Shown: positions 9,052 to 18,469 of the stretch, one piece after another | Layout of the letters: the number at the start of each line of letters is the position of its first letter | Position numbering within the stretch: position 1 is the first letter of the stretch | DNA from: JBDIAG01 sp963835085 | Lineage (GTDB): Bacteria; Actinomycetota; Actinomycetes; Actinomycetales; CAWJMD01 | NCBI GenBank assembly: GCA_963835085.1 | Contig: CAWIED010000001.1 | Span: 744,001-808,000, forward strand | Direction: 5' to 3' | DNA length: 64,000 nt | Translations under genes and position numbers: made by a program | The notes under the pieces: model-generated | What the model saw: only the letters and a program-made list of their open reading frames with translations | The model's database searches: none | Told to the model about the DNA's origin: nothing

Positions 9052-9830
9052 GACTCGGACCTCGGGTGGGGCACCGATGGCGGGAGCTCTTTAGGCCAAC
9101 GGCGAATCATTGACAGGGCAACCACGAAGACAGCTCGGCATAGATGGAGCGTCAGCTTCAGAGACGACTGGCTGGGCACGCCACCTTGACGGGGCCGCAT
9201 GACCACTGGGCACTCAGAGACGGTGTAGCCCGACCGCAAGGCCATCACCAACCCCTCGATGTTGTCGAGGTAACCTGCCGGATACCACTTGGCGTAGTAG
9301 GGAAGCAGGCGTGGGCCCACGGCCCTGAGCCCCGAGGTGGTGTCGCGCAACTCGCGCTGCGCGAGTGTGCTGATCGCCCAGGCGAGGAAGGTCATCGCCC
9401 ACTTGCGTGGCCCCGACACGTGATAGTCGCCCGGCCCCGAGAACCGGTTGCCGATGACGAGATCGGCCTCCGTGAGCTTGGCGATCATGGCTGGCGCATC
9501 CTGTGGTCGGTGCTGACCGTCGGCGTCGATCTGTACGACGGCGTCGTACCCGTTGCGGGCGGCATACGCATAGCCGGTACGCATGGCACCACCCACGCCG
9601 AGATTGAAGGGGAGTTGGGCGACCGATGCCCCCGCCTCACGTGCTCTTCGTGCGGTGGCGTCCGTGGAGCCATCATCCACAACCAGGATGTCTAGACCGG
9701 GGAGTTCCGTCTTGATCTCACGGATCGTGCACGCAATGGTGTCAACCTCATTCCAGGCTGGCACCACAATGAGGGGTCGTTGGGGTCCAACGCCGCCGCG
9801 GGCAGCGGCGTGTTCCATCTTCGTTGCCAT
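9048..9830 (-). CDS. Polyprenyl-phosphate GT2 (dolichol-P-mannose synthase-like)
   Basis: Soluble GT2 of 260 aa that probably loads a sugar onto a polyprenyl phosphate carrier. Motifs are IVVPAWNEVDTI, LVVDDGSTDAT, NLGVGGAMRTGY, QIDADGQHRP (the DXD) and GNRFSGPGDY. ATG at 9830 is chosen because GAGGT lies five bases upstream. An earlier start at 9983 would overlap the upstream gene and adds no conserved sequence. Together with the DUF2304 protein and the large membrane protein upstream, it suggests lipid-linked sugar donors used by a GT-C type enzyme. Confidence 0.87.
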   Translation of the reverse strand: MATKMEHAAARGGVGPQRPLIVVPAWNEVDTIACTIREIKTELPGLDILVVDDGSTDATARRAREAGASVAQLPFNLGVGGAMRTGYAYAARNGYDAVVQIDADGQHRPQDAPAMIAKLTEADLVIGNRFSGPGDYHVSGPRKWAMTFLAWAISTLAQRELRDTTSGLRAVGPRLLPYYAKWYPAGYLDNIEGLVMALRSGYTVSECPVVMRPRQGGVPSQSSLKLTLHLCRAVFVVALSMIRRWPKELPPSVPHPRSES

Positions 9831-9916
9831 TGATGACCTCATTGCGGCTGTGATGTCGTTCCCTACATCGGCTTCATCGCCGAACAACTTGACCTGACTG
9901 AGTCGGCAGGTCGGTT

Positions 9917-11989
9917 TCAGGGCGTTGCGGTGTTGTAGTAGGCCGCAGGCCACGGCAGTTCTTGGACTGGGATCGACATACACCCCTGTTGTTTCAAGGC
10001 GTCAGTCACGACATGCCTGGGCGCAGCAGTGATTACCGTGACAGGTTCACGACCTCCTGCCATGGCCACTTGTTTGCATAGGTTTGTCAGGCCACCCGCG
10101 TTGAGCGCCTGGCCTGTTCTTAGACGCATAAGTGTAGAGACGACGCTGTCTGCCGATTTGTCCACGGCATTGTCGCTTCCGACCAGCACTGGCATGGTGA
10201 CTCTAGGCGCATAGCGGCCCCCATACCCTAGTGCAATCTCCACTCGTCTCTGACTGACTTGCCCTGCTGAGAGGGCGTCGACACCACTGGGCTCACTTCG
10301 TTGGGCGTCCATTGATGGTGTCGATCTGAACGGAATTGTTAGCCGAGGTGGCTGCAGGGTGTAACTCCAGATCGCAACTCCATTTGCCAGTCCGAGAGCG
10401 GTCAGCGCAACCGACGCTGTGACCAGGTTCACCAGACGACGTCGCTCGCCGAACGATGCAGTCAGTTGTGACACCCTCCTGCAGATCCAAATGATACCGG
10501 CAGTTCCACCGGCCACTCCGGCCGGCATCGCCGCCATCAATGCGAACCAGACTCCTTTGGTGGGGTACCACTGCCCAAGGTCGGTTGGTTTCCCACTGGC
10601 GACCAGCAGAACGCCGGTCATAGCGACAAAACCAAGGATCGTAGAGAGCATGACCATTCTGTCGAGTCGACGGCAGCGATAGGCGAGAGCGACGAACCCG
10701 ACCATAGGAAACACGTACGCGTATGGGCCAGGCGTAAACGGGTGTCCGGGGAGACTCGCGATGCCCGTGCCGCCATGCCTCTCCAAGGCGAGCAAAACGA
10801 CTCCCACCATGGGTGCCGCCAACAAAGTTACCGGAGTGGCCACCAGCAGATCTCTGACTGTTCGGCGCCAACCGTCGAGGCGTCCGACGACGAAGCTCCG
10901 GCAGATGGCTATTGCCCCTACTCCAGCGCTGGCTGCGAGCGTGGCTGTCCACAAGTTGGCTTGAAGGGCCGCGACAAGGGGAATCGCGCACAACACAAGG
11001 CGCTGCCGGAGGGCACTCGTCGCCTGTGAGAGAAACACCGGTACTAGGCTAAACGTCAACGCCAGCAGACTGGCGTGGGCGCTACTCTGCACGAACTGGC
11101 CGACAAAAGCATTCAGCCCGAGGAGTAGCACTCCTGTCGTAAGGCCGACCATGCCTTGCATGCGTGCGCCGCCTCGAATGCAGAGCCGCATGCTTAGCGA
11201 CGTCAAGGCTGCCACAGTGAGTGCGTAACAAAGGAAGACCAGGCCGGCAACCGCTTGAAGCTGTGTCAACATGTCGTTGGGTTGACCGACTGCGGTATAG
11301 CTCCAGGCGGCGAGGCTGTGCAACCCACGTGGATAGAGCCCGGATGAGTAGTCAAGTTGGCCGGTTCGGCGTAGCTCAGAGACGAGCCAGGCGTGCTCGG
11401 CCGTGTCCTTGATGAGTGCCACCCAACTGATGGCGACTCGACTACAGAACACGTTTGCCACCGCTGCGGGAACAAGAGCGAAGGCTGGAATGAACGCCGT
11501 CCAGGTCCAACCTGAGCGAGGTAGTGAGGCGAGCTGTCGCCCACCAGGCACGCGGTAGCCCATGGCGAACGCTCCGACAACCACCGCCATAGCGCCCAGT
11601 GCTTGAGGGCGGGCTCCGAGCAGGTGCCAACCCATGCCCCAGGACAGCAGACCGATGGCCGTGGCGGTCAGCACCAGCGCGGCGACAGCCAAGATCACTG
11701 CCACGTCCGTGGGGAACCAGCGCCTGGCGAGGTGGGTCGCGCCCGCGGTGAGCGCCATCAACAGCAGGGTGCCGTTCGCGGTCGAGAACGCCGCCAGCGC
11801 AAGCACCGTCGCAAGCGCCAGCAGGCTCAGCCCAGCCCAGTCCGTCGAGACGCTGCTGGCCGGTCTGCCCGTGCGCGGCTCGCCGCGGTCGCTCGCTTTG
11901 TGCACATATGACTTTCGGCTCAATGTCGTCGGGCTTGAGGCGACCCGCTGTCTGGGAAGTGTGCTGATGCCCAAGATGGGCAGATTCAC
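9917..11989 (-). CDS. Large polytopic membrane protein (GT-C/DUF6541-like)
   Basis: Predicted integral membrane protein of up to 690 aa with many hydrophobic helices. A loop containing KDTAEHAWLVSEL and LYPRGLHSLAAW resembles the Asp-His and YPxGxH loops of DUF6541 and other GT-C type proteins. A non-hydrophobic C-terminal domain follows and ends in a periplasmic-looking segment. It is first in the minus-strand polysaccharide operon and may transfer sugar from a polyprenyl carrier. The GTG at 11989 has no clear ribosome site. GTG at 11905, closer to the first helix, is a good alternative. Confidence 0.7.
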   Translation of the reverse strand: MNLPILGISTLPRQRVASSPTTLSRKSYVHKASDRGEPRTGRPASSVSTDWAGLSLLALATVLALAAFSTANGTLLLMALTAGATHLARRWFPTDVAVILAVAALVLTATAIGLLSWGMGWHLLGARPQALGAMAVVVGAFAMGYRVPGGRQLASLPRSGWTWTAFIPAFALVPAAVANVFCSRVAISWVALIKDTAEHAWLVSELRRTGQLDYSSGLYPRGLHSLAAWSYTAVGQPNDMLTQLQAVAGLVFLCYALTVAALTSLSMRLCIRGGARMQGMVGLTTGVLLLGLNAFVGQFVQSSAHASLLALTFSLVPVFLSQATSALRQRLVLCAIPLVAALQANLWTATLAASAGVGAIAICRSFVVGRLDGWRRTVRDLLVATPVTLLAAPMVGVVLLALERHGGTGIASLPGHPFTPGPYAYVFPMVGFVALAYRCRRLDRMVMLSTILGFVAMTGVLLVASGKPTDLGQWYPTKGVWFALMAAMPAGVAGGTAGIIWICRRVSQLTASFGERRRLVNLVTASVALTALGLANGVAIWSYTLQPPRLTIPFRSTPSMDAQRSEPSGVDALSAGQVSQRRVEIALGYGGRYAPRVTMPVLVGSDNAVDKSADSVVSTLMRLRTGQALNAGGLTNLCKQVAMAGGREPVTVITAAPRHVVTDALKQQGCMSIPVQELPWPAAYYNTATP

Positions 11990-12048
11990 ATCAAGGTTGG
12001 GGGCTTTCGACCCGATGCTTGCTCTATGGATCGAAGGGCAGGCAACCG
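11990..12048. promoter_or_regulatory. Divergent control region, polysaccharide operon / pilB
   Basis: Only 59 bases separate the start of the minus-strand membrane-protein gene from the pilB ATG, so promoters for both directions must lie here or in the coding ends. TATGGAT, about 25 bases before pilB, is a possible -10 box. I see no convincing -35 box. Confidence 0.35.
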
Positions 12049-13731
12049 ATGAGCGCGCATGTGCGACAGTTCGTCGACATCCTGCTCGAAGACGGCTTGG
12101 TCACCGAAGACCAGCTGGTGGCCGCCTTCGAGATTCACGAGTTGGAGGGGCGTCCGCTCGGCGCCGTGCTCGTAGACCAGGGGCTGCTGACCGAGGGCCA
12201 GCTCGTCAAGGCACTAGCCGAGCAGATCGGGCTCGACTTCGTAGACCTCTCCGAGGCGGTGGTCGACGCCACGGCGGTCGCCAAGGTGCCTGCATCGGTG
12301 TGTCGGCGACACAACGTGCTACCCATCGGGTATGAGGGCAACAAACTGCGGGTGGCCATGGCCGATCCGGGCAATGTCATCGCGCTCGATGACATCCGCC
12401 AGATGACCCGGATGGACGTTCAGGCGATTGTCGCCACCCGTGACGACCTGACGTCGGCCATCAACCGCTACTGCCGTAACGACGACGAACTCGACGAGTT
12501 ACAGACCTCGATCAACGAGGCTGCCCTCGATACCTCGGACGACTTGTCGTCGATGACGGAGGTCGTCGAAGACGCACCGATCGTCAAGTACGTGAACCTG
12601 CTCATCACCCAGGCGATCTCTGACCGGGCCTCCGACATTCACATCGAGCCCGCCGAGCACGACCTCCGAGTGCGCTACCGCATCGACGGCGTACTACACG
12701 AAGTGATGAAGTCGCCCAAATCCATCGCCGGGGGTGTTACGTCGCGGCTCAAGATCATGGCCGACATCGACATCGCCGAGCGCCGGATCCCGCAGGACGG
12801 GCGGCTCTCGGTGAACCACCAGGGCCGCAAGATCGACCTGCGCGTTGCCTCGCTGCCCACGGTGTGGGGCGAGAAGATCGTGATGCGGATCCTCGACAAC
12901 TCCACCGCGCAGATGGCTCTCAGCGATCTGGGGTTCTCGGACGACAACTTCGCCCGGTTCAAGACCTCGTATGTGAAGCCGTACGGCATGATCCTCGTGA
13001 CTGGACCGACTGGTTCCGGTAAATCTACGACGCTGTACGCCACGTTGAACATCGTCTCCAGGCCGGAGATCAACGTCATCACCGTCGAAGACCCGGTTGA
13101 GTACCGCATCCCCGGCATCAATCAGGTGCAGGTCAACACCAAGGCGGGCTTGACCTTCTCCGCAGCCTTGCGCTCCATTCTGCGGTCCGACCCCGACGTG
13201 GTGCTGATCGGCGAGATCCGTGACAAGGAAACAGCCCAGATCGCGGTGGAGGCCGCGCTCACCGGCCACCTCGTGCTCTCCACCCTGCACACCAATGACG
13301 CTCCGTCGGCGGTCACCCGTCTCACTGAGATGGGCATCGAACCCTTCCTCGTGGGGTCGGCGTTAGATTCCGTTCTCGCGCAACGCCTTGCTAGGCGTCT
13401 CTGTAGTAAATGCAAAGAGGAGTATGAGCCCACAGATCATGAGTTGGTGGCGGCTCGCTTCCCTTGGAGCCCCGGTGAGCCCAAACCCACGCTGTACCGG
13501 CCAGTGGGCTGTTCATCGTGCGGTCGAACGGGCTACAAGGGCCGGCTCGCCTTGCACGAAGTGATGCTGGTTTCGGAGGAGATCGAGCGGATGGCTGTGC
13601 AGCATTCGTCGTCGGCCGACATCAACAGGGTTGCGGTCGAACAAGGGATGACGGTGCTCCGCCAGGATGGCTGGCTCAAGTGTCTGGAGGGCAAGACCTC
13701 CATCGAGGAAGTCTTGCGCGTAGTCGCCTGA
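12049..13731 (+). CDS. pilB: Type IV pilus extension ATPase PilB
   Basis: Cytoplasmic hexameric ATPase that powers pilin polymerisation. The N-terminal MshEN-type domain (LEDGLVTEDQL, LVDQGLLTEGQL) is followed by the GspE-type ATPase. Walker A GPTGSGKST is near residue 319, Walker B is DVVLIGEIRD, and the His box includes GHLVLSTLHTNDA. Two CxxC pairs (CSKC, CSSC) form the zinc site typical of PilB and GspE. ATG at 12049 has GGCAGG upstream and starts the recognisable domain; TTG at 12019 is less likely. It heads pilB-pilT-pilC. The MshEN domain can bind c-di-GMP in some PilB homologues, but whether it does here is unknown. Confidence 0.95.
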   Translation: MSAHVRQFVDILLEDGLVTEDQLVAAFEIHELEGRPLGAVLVDQGLLTEGQLVKALAEQIGLDFVDLSEAVVDATAVAKVPASVCRRHNVLPIGYEGNKLRVAMADPGNVIALDDIRQMTRMDVQAIVATRDDLTSAINRYCRNDDELDELQTSINEAALDTSDDLSSMTEVVEDAPIVKYVNLLITQAISDRASDIHIEPAEHDLRVRYRIDGVLHEVMKSPKSIAGGVTSRLKIMADIDIAERRIPQDGRLSVNHQGRKIDLRVASLPTVWGEKIVMRILDNSTAQMALSDLGFSDDNFARFKTSYVKPYGMILVTGPTGSGKSTTLYATLNIVSRPEINVITVEDPVEYRIPGINQVQVNTKAGLTFSAALRSILRSDPDVVLIGEIRDKETAQIAVEAALTGHLVLSTLHTNDAPSAVTRLTEMGIEPFLVGSALDSVLAQRLARRLCSKCKEEYEPTDHELVAARFPWSPGEPKPTLYRPVGCSSCGRTGYKGRLALHEVMLVSEEIERMAVQHSSSADINRVAVEQGMTVLRQDGWLKCLEGKTSIEEVLRVVA

Positions 13732-13851
13732 GGCGGCCACCAGGGCGCGGCCGGTTGGGCGATCGGTACCCGAACCACTCAAGCCGGGCCGAGACGGGCC
13801 CGATGGAGACAAGAGGGCCGCAGCGTGGCCACAGACCAAGAGGGGACGACC

Positions 13852-15132
13852 GTGAGCACAGGTCCATCTGGCGGCTATCGGCCGGACGCGTTCCGTGCCG
13901 AGCTCGACGACATCAATGCGGAGTTTGGCCTTGAGTTCGGTTCTCAGGCGTCATCGGGTGTTCGGCCGCAGACGGCGGTGGCTTCCGTAGTCGACGCGCT
14001 GGCCCCGGTAGCTGCGAAGGGTGCCGATGGTCCGGTGCGCCTGGGTTCGAACGTCGACGAAGACGACAAGTTCAACCTGGGTGAATGCCTGGGGGCGATG
14101 CTCGACTACGGATCGTCCGACCTGCATCTGACAGTAGGTGCGCACCCCATGATGCGGGTGAGCGGGGACCTCTACCCCCTGGAAGACTTTCCGAAGCTGG
14201 AGCGGAACACTCTGCAGCGAGCCCTCTACGGGATTCTTACCCAAAAGCAGCGTGAGACGTTCGAAGAGAACCTTGAACTCGACCTGTCGTACTCATTGCC
14301 GGGCCGATCACGGTTCCGTGTCAATGTCTATCGCCAGCGAGAGTCCCTCGGTGCGGCCTTCCGAACCATTCCCTACGAGATCAAGGCGCTCGAAGAACTT
14401 GGTGTGCCGCCGGTAGTGGGCAAATTCGCCGGCCTGCCACGTGGCATGGTTCTCGTCACCGGACCCACCGGCTCCGGCAAGTCGACCACGTTGGCCTCCC
14501 TGATCGACCTCGCGAACCGCACCCGGCGCGGGCACATCATGACGGTAGAAGACCCGATCGAGTTCCTCCACCGGCACAAGGGCTGTGTGATCAACCAGCG
14601 CGAGGTAGGTGAAGACACTAAGTCCTTCGCCAACGCCCTCAAGCATGTGCTGCGCCAAGACCCAGACATCATCCTCGTCGGTGAGCTCCGCGACCTCGAG
14701 ACGATCTCCGTCGCGCTGACCGCCGCGGAAACGGGCCATCTCGTGTTCGCCACCCTCCACACCCAGGACGCGGCACAGACCATCGACCGAATCGTGGACG
14801 TCTTCCCGCCCGAGCAGCAACAGCAGGTGCGGGTGATGCTGGCCGGCTCGCTGCAGGGTGTGGTTTGCCAGACGCTAGCCAAGACAGCGGACGGCCGCGG
14901 CCGTGCGGTAGCCACCGAGGTACTCGTGGCCACGCCGGCCATCCGCAACCTCATCCGTGAGGGCAAGACCCACCAGATCTACTCCGCTATGCAGGCGGGT
15001 CAGCAGCACGGCATGCACACCATGGACCAGCACCTGGCGGAGTTGGTTCGCACCCGGCGCATCTCGATGGAGATGGGCATCGAGAAGTGCCACCACATCG
15101 AGGACTTCCAGCGCCTCGTCGGACGGATCTGA
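13852..15132 (+). CDS. pilT: Type IV pilus retraction ATPase PilT
   Basis: Cytoplasmic ATPase that depolymerises pili and drives twitching or DNA uptake. Walker A GPTGSGKST is near residue 204. Walker B is ILVGELRDLET, the His box is ETGHLVFATLHTQDA, and the conserved IVDVFPPEQQQQVR follows, which marks PilT rather than PilB. About 70 poorly conserved residues precede the domain. GTG at 13852 has GAGGGG upstream; GTG at 13825 in the same frame is the alternative. It lies 120 bases after pilB and ten bases before pilC. Confidence 0.95.
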   Translation: MSTGPSGGYRPDAFRAELDDINAEFGLEFGSQASSGVRPQTAVASVVDALAPVAAKGADGPVRLGSNVDEDDKFNLGECLGAMLDYGSSDLHLTVGAHPMMRVSGDLYPLEDFPKLERNTLQRALYGILTQKQRETFEENLELDLSYSLPGRSRFRVNVYRQRESLGAAFRTIPYEIKALEELGVPPVVGKFAGLPRGMVLVTGPTGSGKSTTLASLIDLANRTRRGHIMTVEDPIEFLHRHKGCVINQREVGEDTKSFANALKHVLRQDPDIILVGELRDLETISVALTAAETGHLVFATLHTQDAAQTIDRIVDVFPPEQQQQVRVMLAGSLQGVVCQTLAKTADGRGRAVATEVLVATPAIRNLIREGKTHQIYSAMQAGQQHGMHTMDQHLAELVRTRRISMEMGIEKCHHIEDFQRLVGRI

Positions 15133-15142
15133 GGGAACCACC

Positions 15143-16375
15143 ATGGCAACCGCTACCGCGCCCAAGATGTTCGAGTACTCCGTCCGCGATAGTCGGGGCA
15201 AGATCACGAGTGGCAAGCTGCAGGCGCCCAACCAGGCGGCACTCGTCAGCAAGCTCCGTGAGATGGGTTATGCCCCGCTGTCGGTCGAGGAGAAGAAGAC
15301 CGACGGCCTGTCGATGGAGATCAACCTGCCGGGCAGCAACAGGGTCAAGCTCAAAGACTTGGCAATCATGGCGCGCCAGTTCGCGACCATGATCAACTCC
15401 GGACTGTCCCTGCTCCGGGCGCTCAGCATTCTCGCTGAGCAGACAGAGAGCAAGGGTCTCAAGGCAGCGTTGACCGACGTGCGCAACGACGTCGAGACGG
15501 GCCAGTCACTTTCGGCGGCGCTCGCCAAGCACGACAAGGTCTTCCCGCCGATTATGATCAACATGTGTCGCGCCGGCGAGGTCGGCGGCTTCCTCGACGC
15601 GGTGCTGCTGCAGATCGCCGAGTCGTTCGAAGCCGACGTGAAGCTACGGGGCAAGATCAAGTCGGCCATGACGTATCCCACGGTCGTCTTCGTGATCGCC
15701 ATCGTGGCCGTGATCGGCATGCTGCTGTTCATCGTGCCTGTCTTCGCCAAGATGTTCAAAGATCTCGGTGGTGAGCTACCTGCCCCTACTAAGGTTCTAG
15801 TCTTCCTCTCCGATGCCATGCAATACTTGGCGCCTGTTCTAGTCATCGGCGCCATCGCATTCATGGTGGTGTGGAGCCGCATCAAGTACCTCGACAAGGT
15901 GCGGGAAGTGGTCGACCCGATCATGCTTCGGCTACCTGTATTCGGAATTCTCTTCCAGAAGGTGGCGCTCAGTCGCTTCTGTCGCAACCTGGGCACGATG
16001 ATCCGCTCCGGTGTGCCGATTCTGCAGTGCCTCGACATCGTCGGCGACACAGCCGGCAACGTGGTCATTCGCCGAGCCACCCGCGACGTGCAAGACAGTG
16101 TGCGCGTAGGAAACTCGCTGACCGCCCCGCTCAGCGAGCACAAGATCTTTCCCGCCATGATGGTGCAGATGCTCGCGGTAGGCGAAGACACCGGAGCGAT
16201 GGACACCATGCTGCACAAGCTGAGCGAGTTCTACGACCAGGAGGTGGAGGCGACCACCGAAGCCCTCACCAGCCTCATCGAACCGCTCATGATCGCGGTG
16301 CTCGGCTCCGTGATCGGCGCCATGATCGTCGCCCTCTACATGCCAATCTTCAAGGTGTTCGACCTCATCAACTGA
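15143..16375 (+). CDS. pilC: Type IV pilus inner-membrane platform protein PilC
   Basis: GspF-family protein of 410 aa with two GspF repeats. Each has a cytoplasmic helical bundle (MARQFATMINSGLSLLRAL; FCRNLGTMIRSGVPILQCL), and three membrane helices are seen. It anchors PilB and PilT to the pilus base. ATG at 15143 follows GAGGG and is ten bases from the pilT stop. A hairpin at 16406 probably ends the pilB-T-C transcript before the pilins. Confidence 0.95.
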   Translation: MATATAPKMFEYSVRDSRGKITSGKLQAPNQAALVSKLREMGYAPLSVEEKKTDGLSMEINLPGSNRVKLKDLAIMARQFATMINSGLSLLRALSILAEQTESKGLKAALTDVRNDVETGQSLSAALAKHDKVFPPIMINMCRAGEVGGFLDAVLLQIAESFEADVKLRGKIKSAMTYPTVVFVIAIVAVIGMLLFIVPVFAKMFKDLGGELPAPTKVLVFLSDAMQYLAPVLVIGAIAFMVVWSRIKYLDKVREVVDPIMLRLPVFGILFQKVALSRFCRNLGTMIRSGVPILQCLDIVGDTAGNVVIRRATRDVQDSVRVGNSLTAPLSEHKIFPAMMVQMLAVGEDTGAMDTMLHKLSEFYDQEVEATTEALTSLIEPLMIAVLGSVIGAMIVALYMPIFKVFDLIN

Positions 16376-16405
16376 GCTGACGTGCGAGCTCTCAAGCTTC
16401 GCGGA

Positions 16406-16433
16406 CCGGCCGACACGTTCTCGTGTCAGCCGG
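16406..16433 (+). terminator. Hairpin terminator after pilC
   Basis: CCGGCCGACACG and CGTGTCAGCCGG form a 12-bp stem with one mismatch and a TTCT loop. A weak T-rich tail follows. It separates the assembly ATPases from the highly expressed pilin genes. Confidence 0.7.
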
Positions 16434-16619
16434 CCTTCGTTGTAAGTACCTGTGCAACAAGCGAATTTGGCGTGGCGAAGATGTGATGAGCCCGTCTGGG
16501 TGAACGGGTTGCTTGGTGTTCAAGAGTTGATGCCAGGGGCCGATGAGTTGTGTATCGGCGCAGTGACTGGCCGGGGGCGATTGCCCAGTCATTATCATCA
16601 TCCAGAATGGAGAGCTTCG
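16434..16619 (+). promoter_or_regulatory. pilA1 upstream region with leader hairpin
   Basis: The stretch between the terminator and the first pilin must hold the pilin promoter. TGACTGG (16564) pairs with CCAGTCA (ending 16591) around an inner GGGC/GCCC stem, placing a hairpin about 28 bases before the ATG. Such a leader could stabilise an abundant pilin mRNA. The sequence around the start (GGAGAGCTTCG before ATG) is nearly repeated before pilA2. Confidence 0.45.
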
Positions 16620-17075
16620 ATGCTCGCTCGTATCCGTAAGTCCATCGAGGAGAAGGACCAGGGCTTCACCCTGATCGAGCTCCTGGTCGTCATGATCATC
16701 ATCGGCATCTTGGCCGCCATCGCGATCCCGGTCTTCCTCAACCAGCGCAAGAAGGCTGTTGACGCCTCGATCAAGTCTGACCTGCGCACGATCGCGAACA
16801 CGATGGAGACGCAGTACACCGACAGCCAGTCTTACCCGGCGGGCTTCACGGCGTCCGCTCAGTCGTTCTCGGTTGGTACCGACACGGTAAAGGTCTCCTC
16901 GAACAACACGTTCCAGGTCTACTCTGGTGCCAACGGCTTCTGCATCAAGGGCCAGAATGCCAAGTCCAACGCCACCGGAAGTACGTACTTCTGGTATGAC
17001 TCGGTGAATGGCGGTCTGCAGTCCGGCGCGCCCACCGCAACTGTCCCTTCGGGCAACGGCAGCGTCTGCGCCTGA
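16620..17075 (+). CDS. pilA: Type IV prepilin, major pilin candidate (pilA1)
   Basis: Prepilin of 151 aa with a class III leader: EEKDQG then FTLIELLVVMIIIG, cleavage expected after the glycine. Glu5 of the mature chain, needed for assembly, is present. The globular part has FCIKGQN and ends GNGSVCA, so a C-terminal Cys-Cys loop is likely. ATG at 16620 has GGAG upstream and gives a short positively charged leader. It has its own strong terminator (17092) and a separate upstream region, as expected for the major subunit. Confidence 0.92.
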   Translation: MLARIRKSIEEKDQGFTLIELLVVMIIIGILAAIAIPVFLNQRKKAVDASIKSDLRTIANTMETQYTDSQSYPAGFTASAQSFSVGTDTVKVSSNNTFQVYSGANGFCIKGQNAKSNATGSTYFWYDSVNGGLQSGAPTATVPSGNGSVCA

Positions 17076-17091
17076 CCTGGCACAGTACCTT

Positions 17092-17129
17092 AAGCCGGCC
17101 GACAAGTGCTTCTACTTGTCGGCCGGCTT
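17092..17129 (+). terminator. Strong terminator after pilA1
   Basis: AAGCCGGCCGACAAGT and ACTTGTCGGCCGGCTT form a perfect 16-bp stem with a six-base loop, followed by T-rich sequence. The core GCCGGCCGACA is shared with the hairpin after pilC, so the two may be copies. Confidence 0.9.
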
Positions 17130-17231
17130 TCTGCGCTTATGTGCCGCTCGTTTAGTCGACCTAGGGTTAGGTCTTGGCCTGTTGAATGCGGGTAGTTACC
17201 TAGTTATCCTCACTTGGAATGGAAGACTTCG

Positions 17232-17666
17232 ATGCTCGCTCATAACGAAAAATTCGTTGAAGAGAAGGAGCAGGGCTTTACCCTGACTGAGCTCCTCATC
17301 GTCCTGGTCATAATCGGGGTGTTAGCAGCCATCGCGGTGCCAATATATCTAAGTCAACGAGAACGTGCGTACGAAGCAACCATGCGCTCGGACCTGCGTA
17401 CCGTGGCGCAGGAGGTAGAATCTGCCTACGCGGACGATGAGGCCTATCCGACGGTGACCAGTACAGGAAACCAGGCAACCATTACTCCCGCCAGTGGTAC
17501 CGGCGTTGCCGTGACGTTGAGCTTGAGCACCTCCGTCGTGTCGCAAACGGCCGGCGCAGCCCCGGGCACCTTCTGCCTCAAGGCGACCAGCACCAAGACT
17601 CCGACGGTGTTGTACTACGACAGCGACCGCGGTGGCCTGCAACTGAAGGGCACTGGTTGTTCTTAA
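17232..17666 (+). CDS. Second type IV prepilin (pilA2), paralogue of pilA1
   Basis: Prepilin of 144 aa with leader EEKEQG and mature N-terminus FTLTELLIVLVIIG; Glu5 is kept. The start region (MLA, then KFVEEKEQGFTL) and the untranslated sequence before it closely copy pilA1, so the pair arose by tandem duplication. The globular part differs but keeps two cysteines (FCLK and the terminal GCS). It could be an alternative major pilin or a minor subunit. The first 200 bases are AT-richer than pilA1. Confidence 0.88.
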   Translation: MLAHNEKFVEEKEQGFTLTELLIVLVIIGVLAAIAVPIYLSQRERAYEATMRSDLRTVAQEVESAYADDEAYPTVTSTGNQATITPASGTGVAVTLSLSTSVVSQTAGAAPGTFCLKATSTKTPTVLYYDSDRGGLQLKGTGCS

Positions 17667-17795
17667 GCACCGAACCGTCGGATTAGATGCTCGGCCAATT
17701 GCACCGTCCGAGTGGGGGATAGCGGCCTCCCTCAAGACAATGGCGTCAAGAGCCGACAAGCAGGAAGACTGCCCAAAGCAACTGCGGTGGAGACC

Positions 17796-18443
17796 ATGAC
17801 CCTGTTCAGAGAACGTCGGCCCAGCACGGCCGGAGACGACGGCTTCACGTTGATGGAAGTCGTGGTCGCGATCGCGCTCATCACCATGGTGATGACCGCC
17901 GTCCTGACCTTCTTCGTGAAGGGTGTTGCATCGGGCGCTGACAGAGAGCGCAGAGCCGACGCCGTCGACGTAGCCACGCAGCAGATAGAGGTTGTTCGGT
18001 CAGTGCCAGTGGGTGCCCTTCCTTCGACAGTCTCAGCGACCCTCGGTTCCGTTCCCTCAGGCACGGCTGGCCTGGTGATCGGTCGCTCCCAGTCGGACGT
18101 CAGCGCGCAATGGGCCACCACTGCTACGGCCACCAAGCCGGGAGCGCCCGCGGAGCTGTCGACGATGAATCAGGCCTACCAGGCAGCCACGGTGTCGGGA
18201 ACGCTGTCGCTGCCGTTCGCAAGAACCCAACAGGTAGGCAACCAGAAGTTCGACGTGAGCACGTATGTGGGCTTCTGCTACGTCACCACCACCGGGTGCA
18301 CCAAAGCGGCCGCGATCGGCTCAGTTCCGATGTACAAAGTCGTGGTGCAGGTTTCGTGGAACCAGGGTAAGGGCAATGTCAGCCAATACGTCACCAGCAC
18401 GCTGATCGACGCGTCTGCCGACCAGGTCTACGCAGGCTCATGA
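17796..18443 (+). CDS. Minor pilin, PilV-like
   Basis: Prepilin-like protein of 215 aa with leader RRPSTAGDDG and FTLMEVVVAIALITMV, a processed helix with Glu5. Minor pilins of this type prime pilus assembly at the tip. ATG at 17796 has GGTGGAG upstream, whereas the open frame extends 28 codons further back. It is followed closely by two further pilin-like genes, a typical V-W-X arrangement. Two cysteines (GFCYVTTTGC) may form a small loop. Confidence 0.85.
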   Translation: MTLFRERRPSTAGDDGFTLMEVVVAIALITMVMTAVLTFFVKGVASGADRERRADAVDVATQQIEVVRSVPVGALPSTVSATLGSVPSGTAGLVIGRSQSDVSAQWATTATATKPGAPAELSTMNQAYQAATVSGTLSLPFARTQQVGNQKFDVSTYVGFCYVTTTGCTKAAAIGSVPMYKVVVQVSWNQGKGNVSQYVTSTLIDASADQVYAGS

Positions 18444-18469
18444 GCCTGTTCCGGGTCAGGAAGGGAAAC

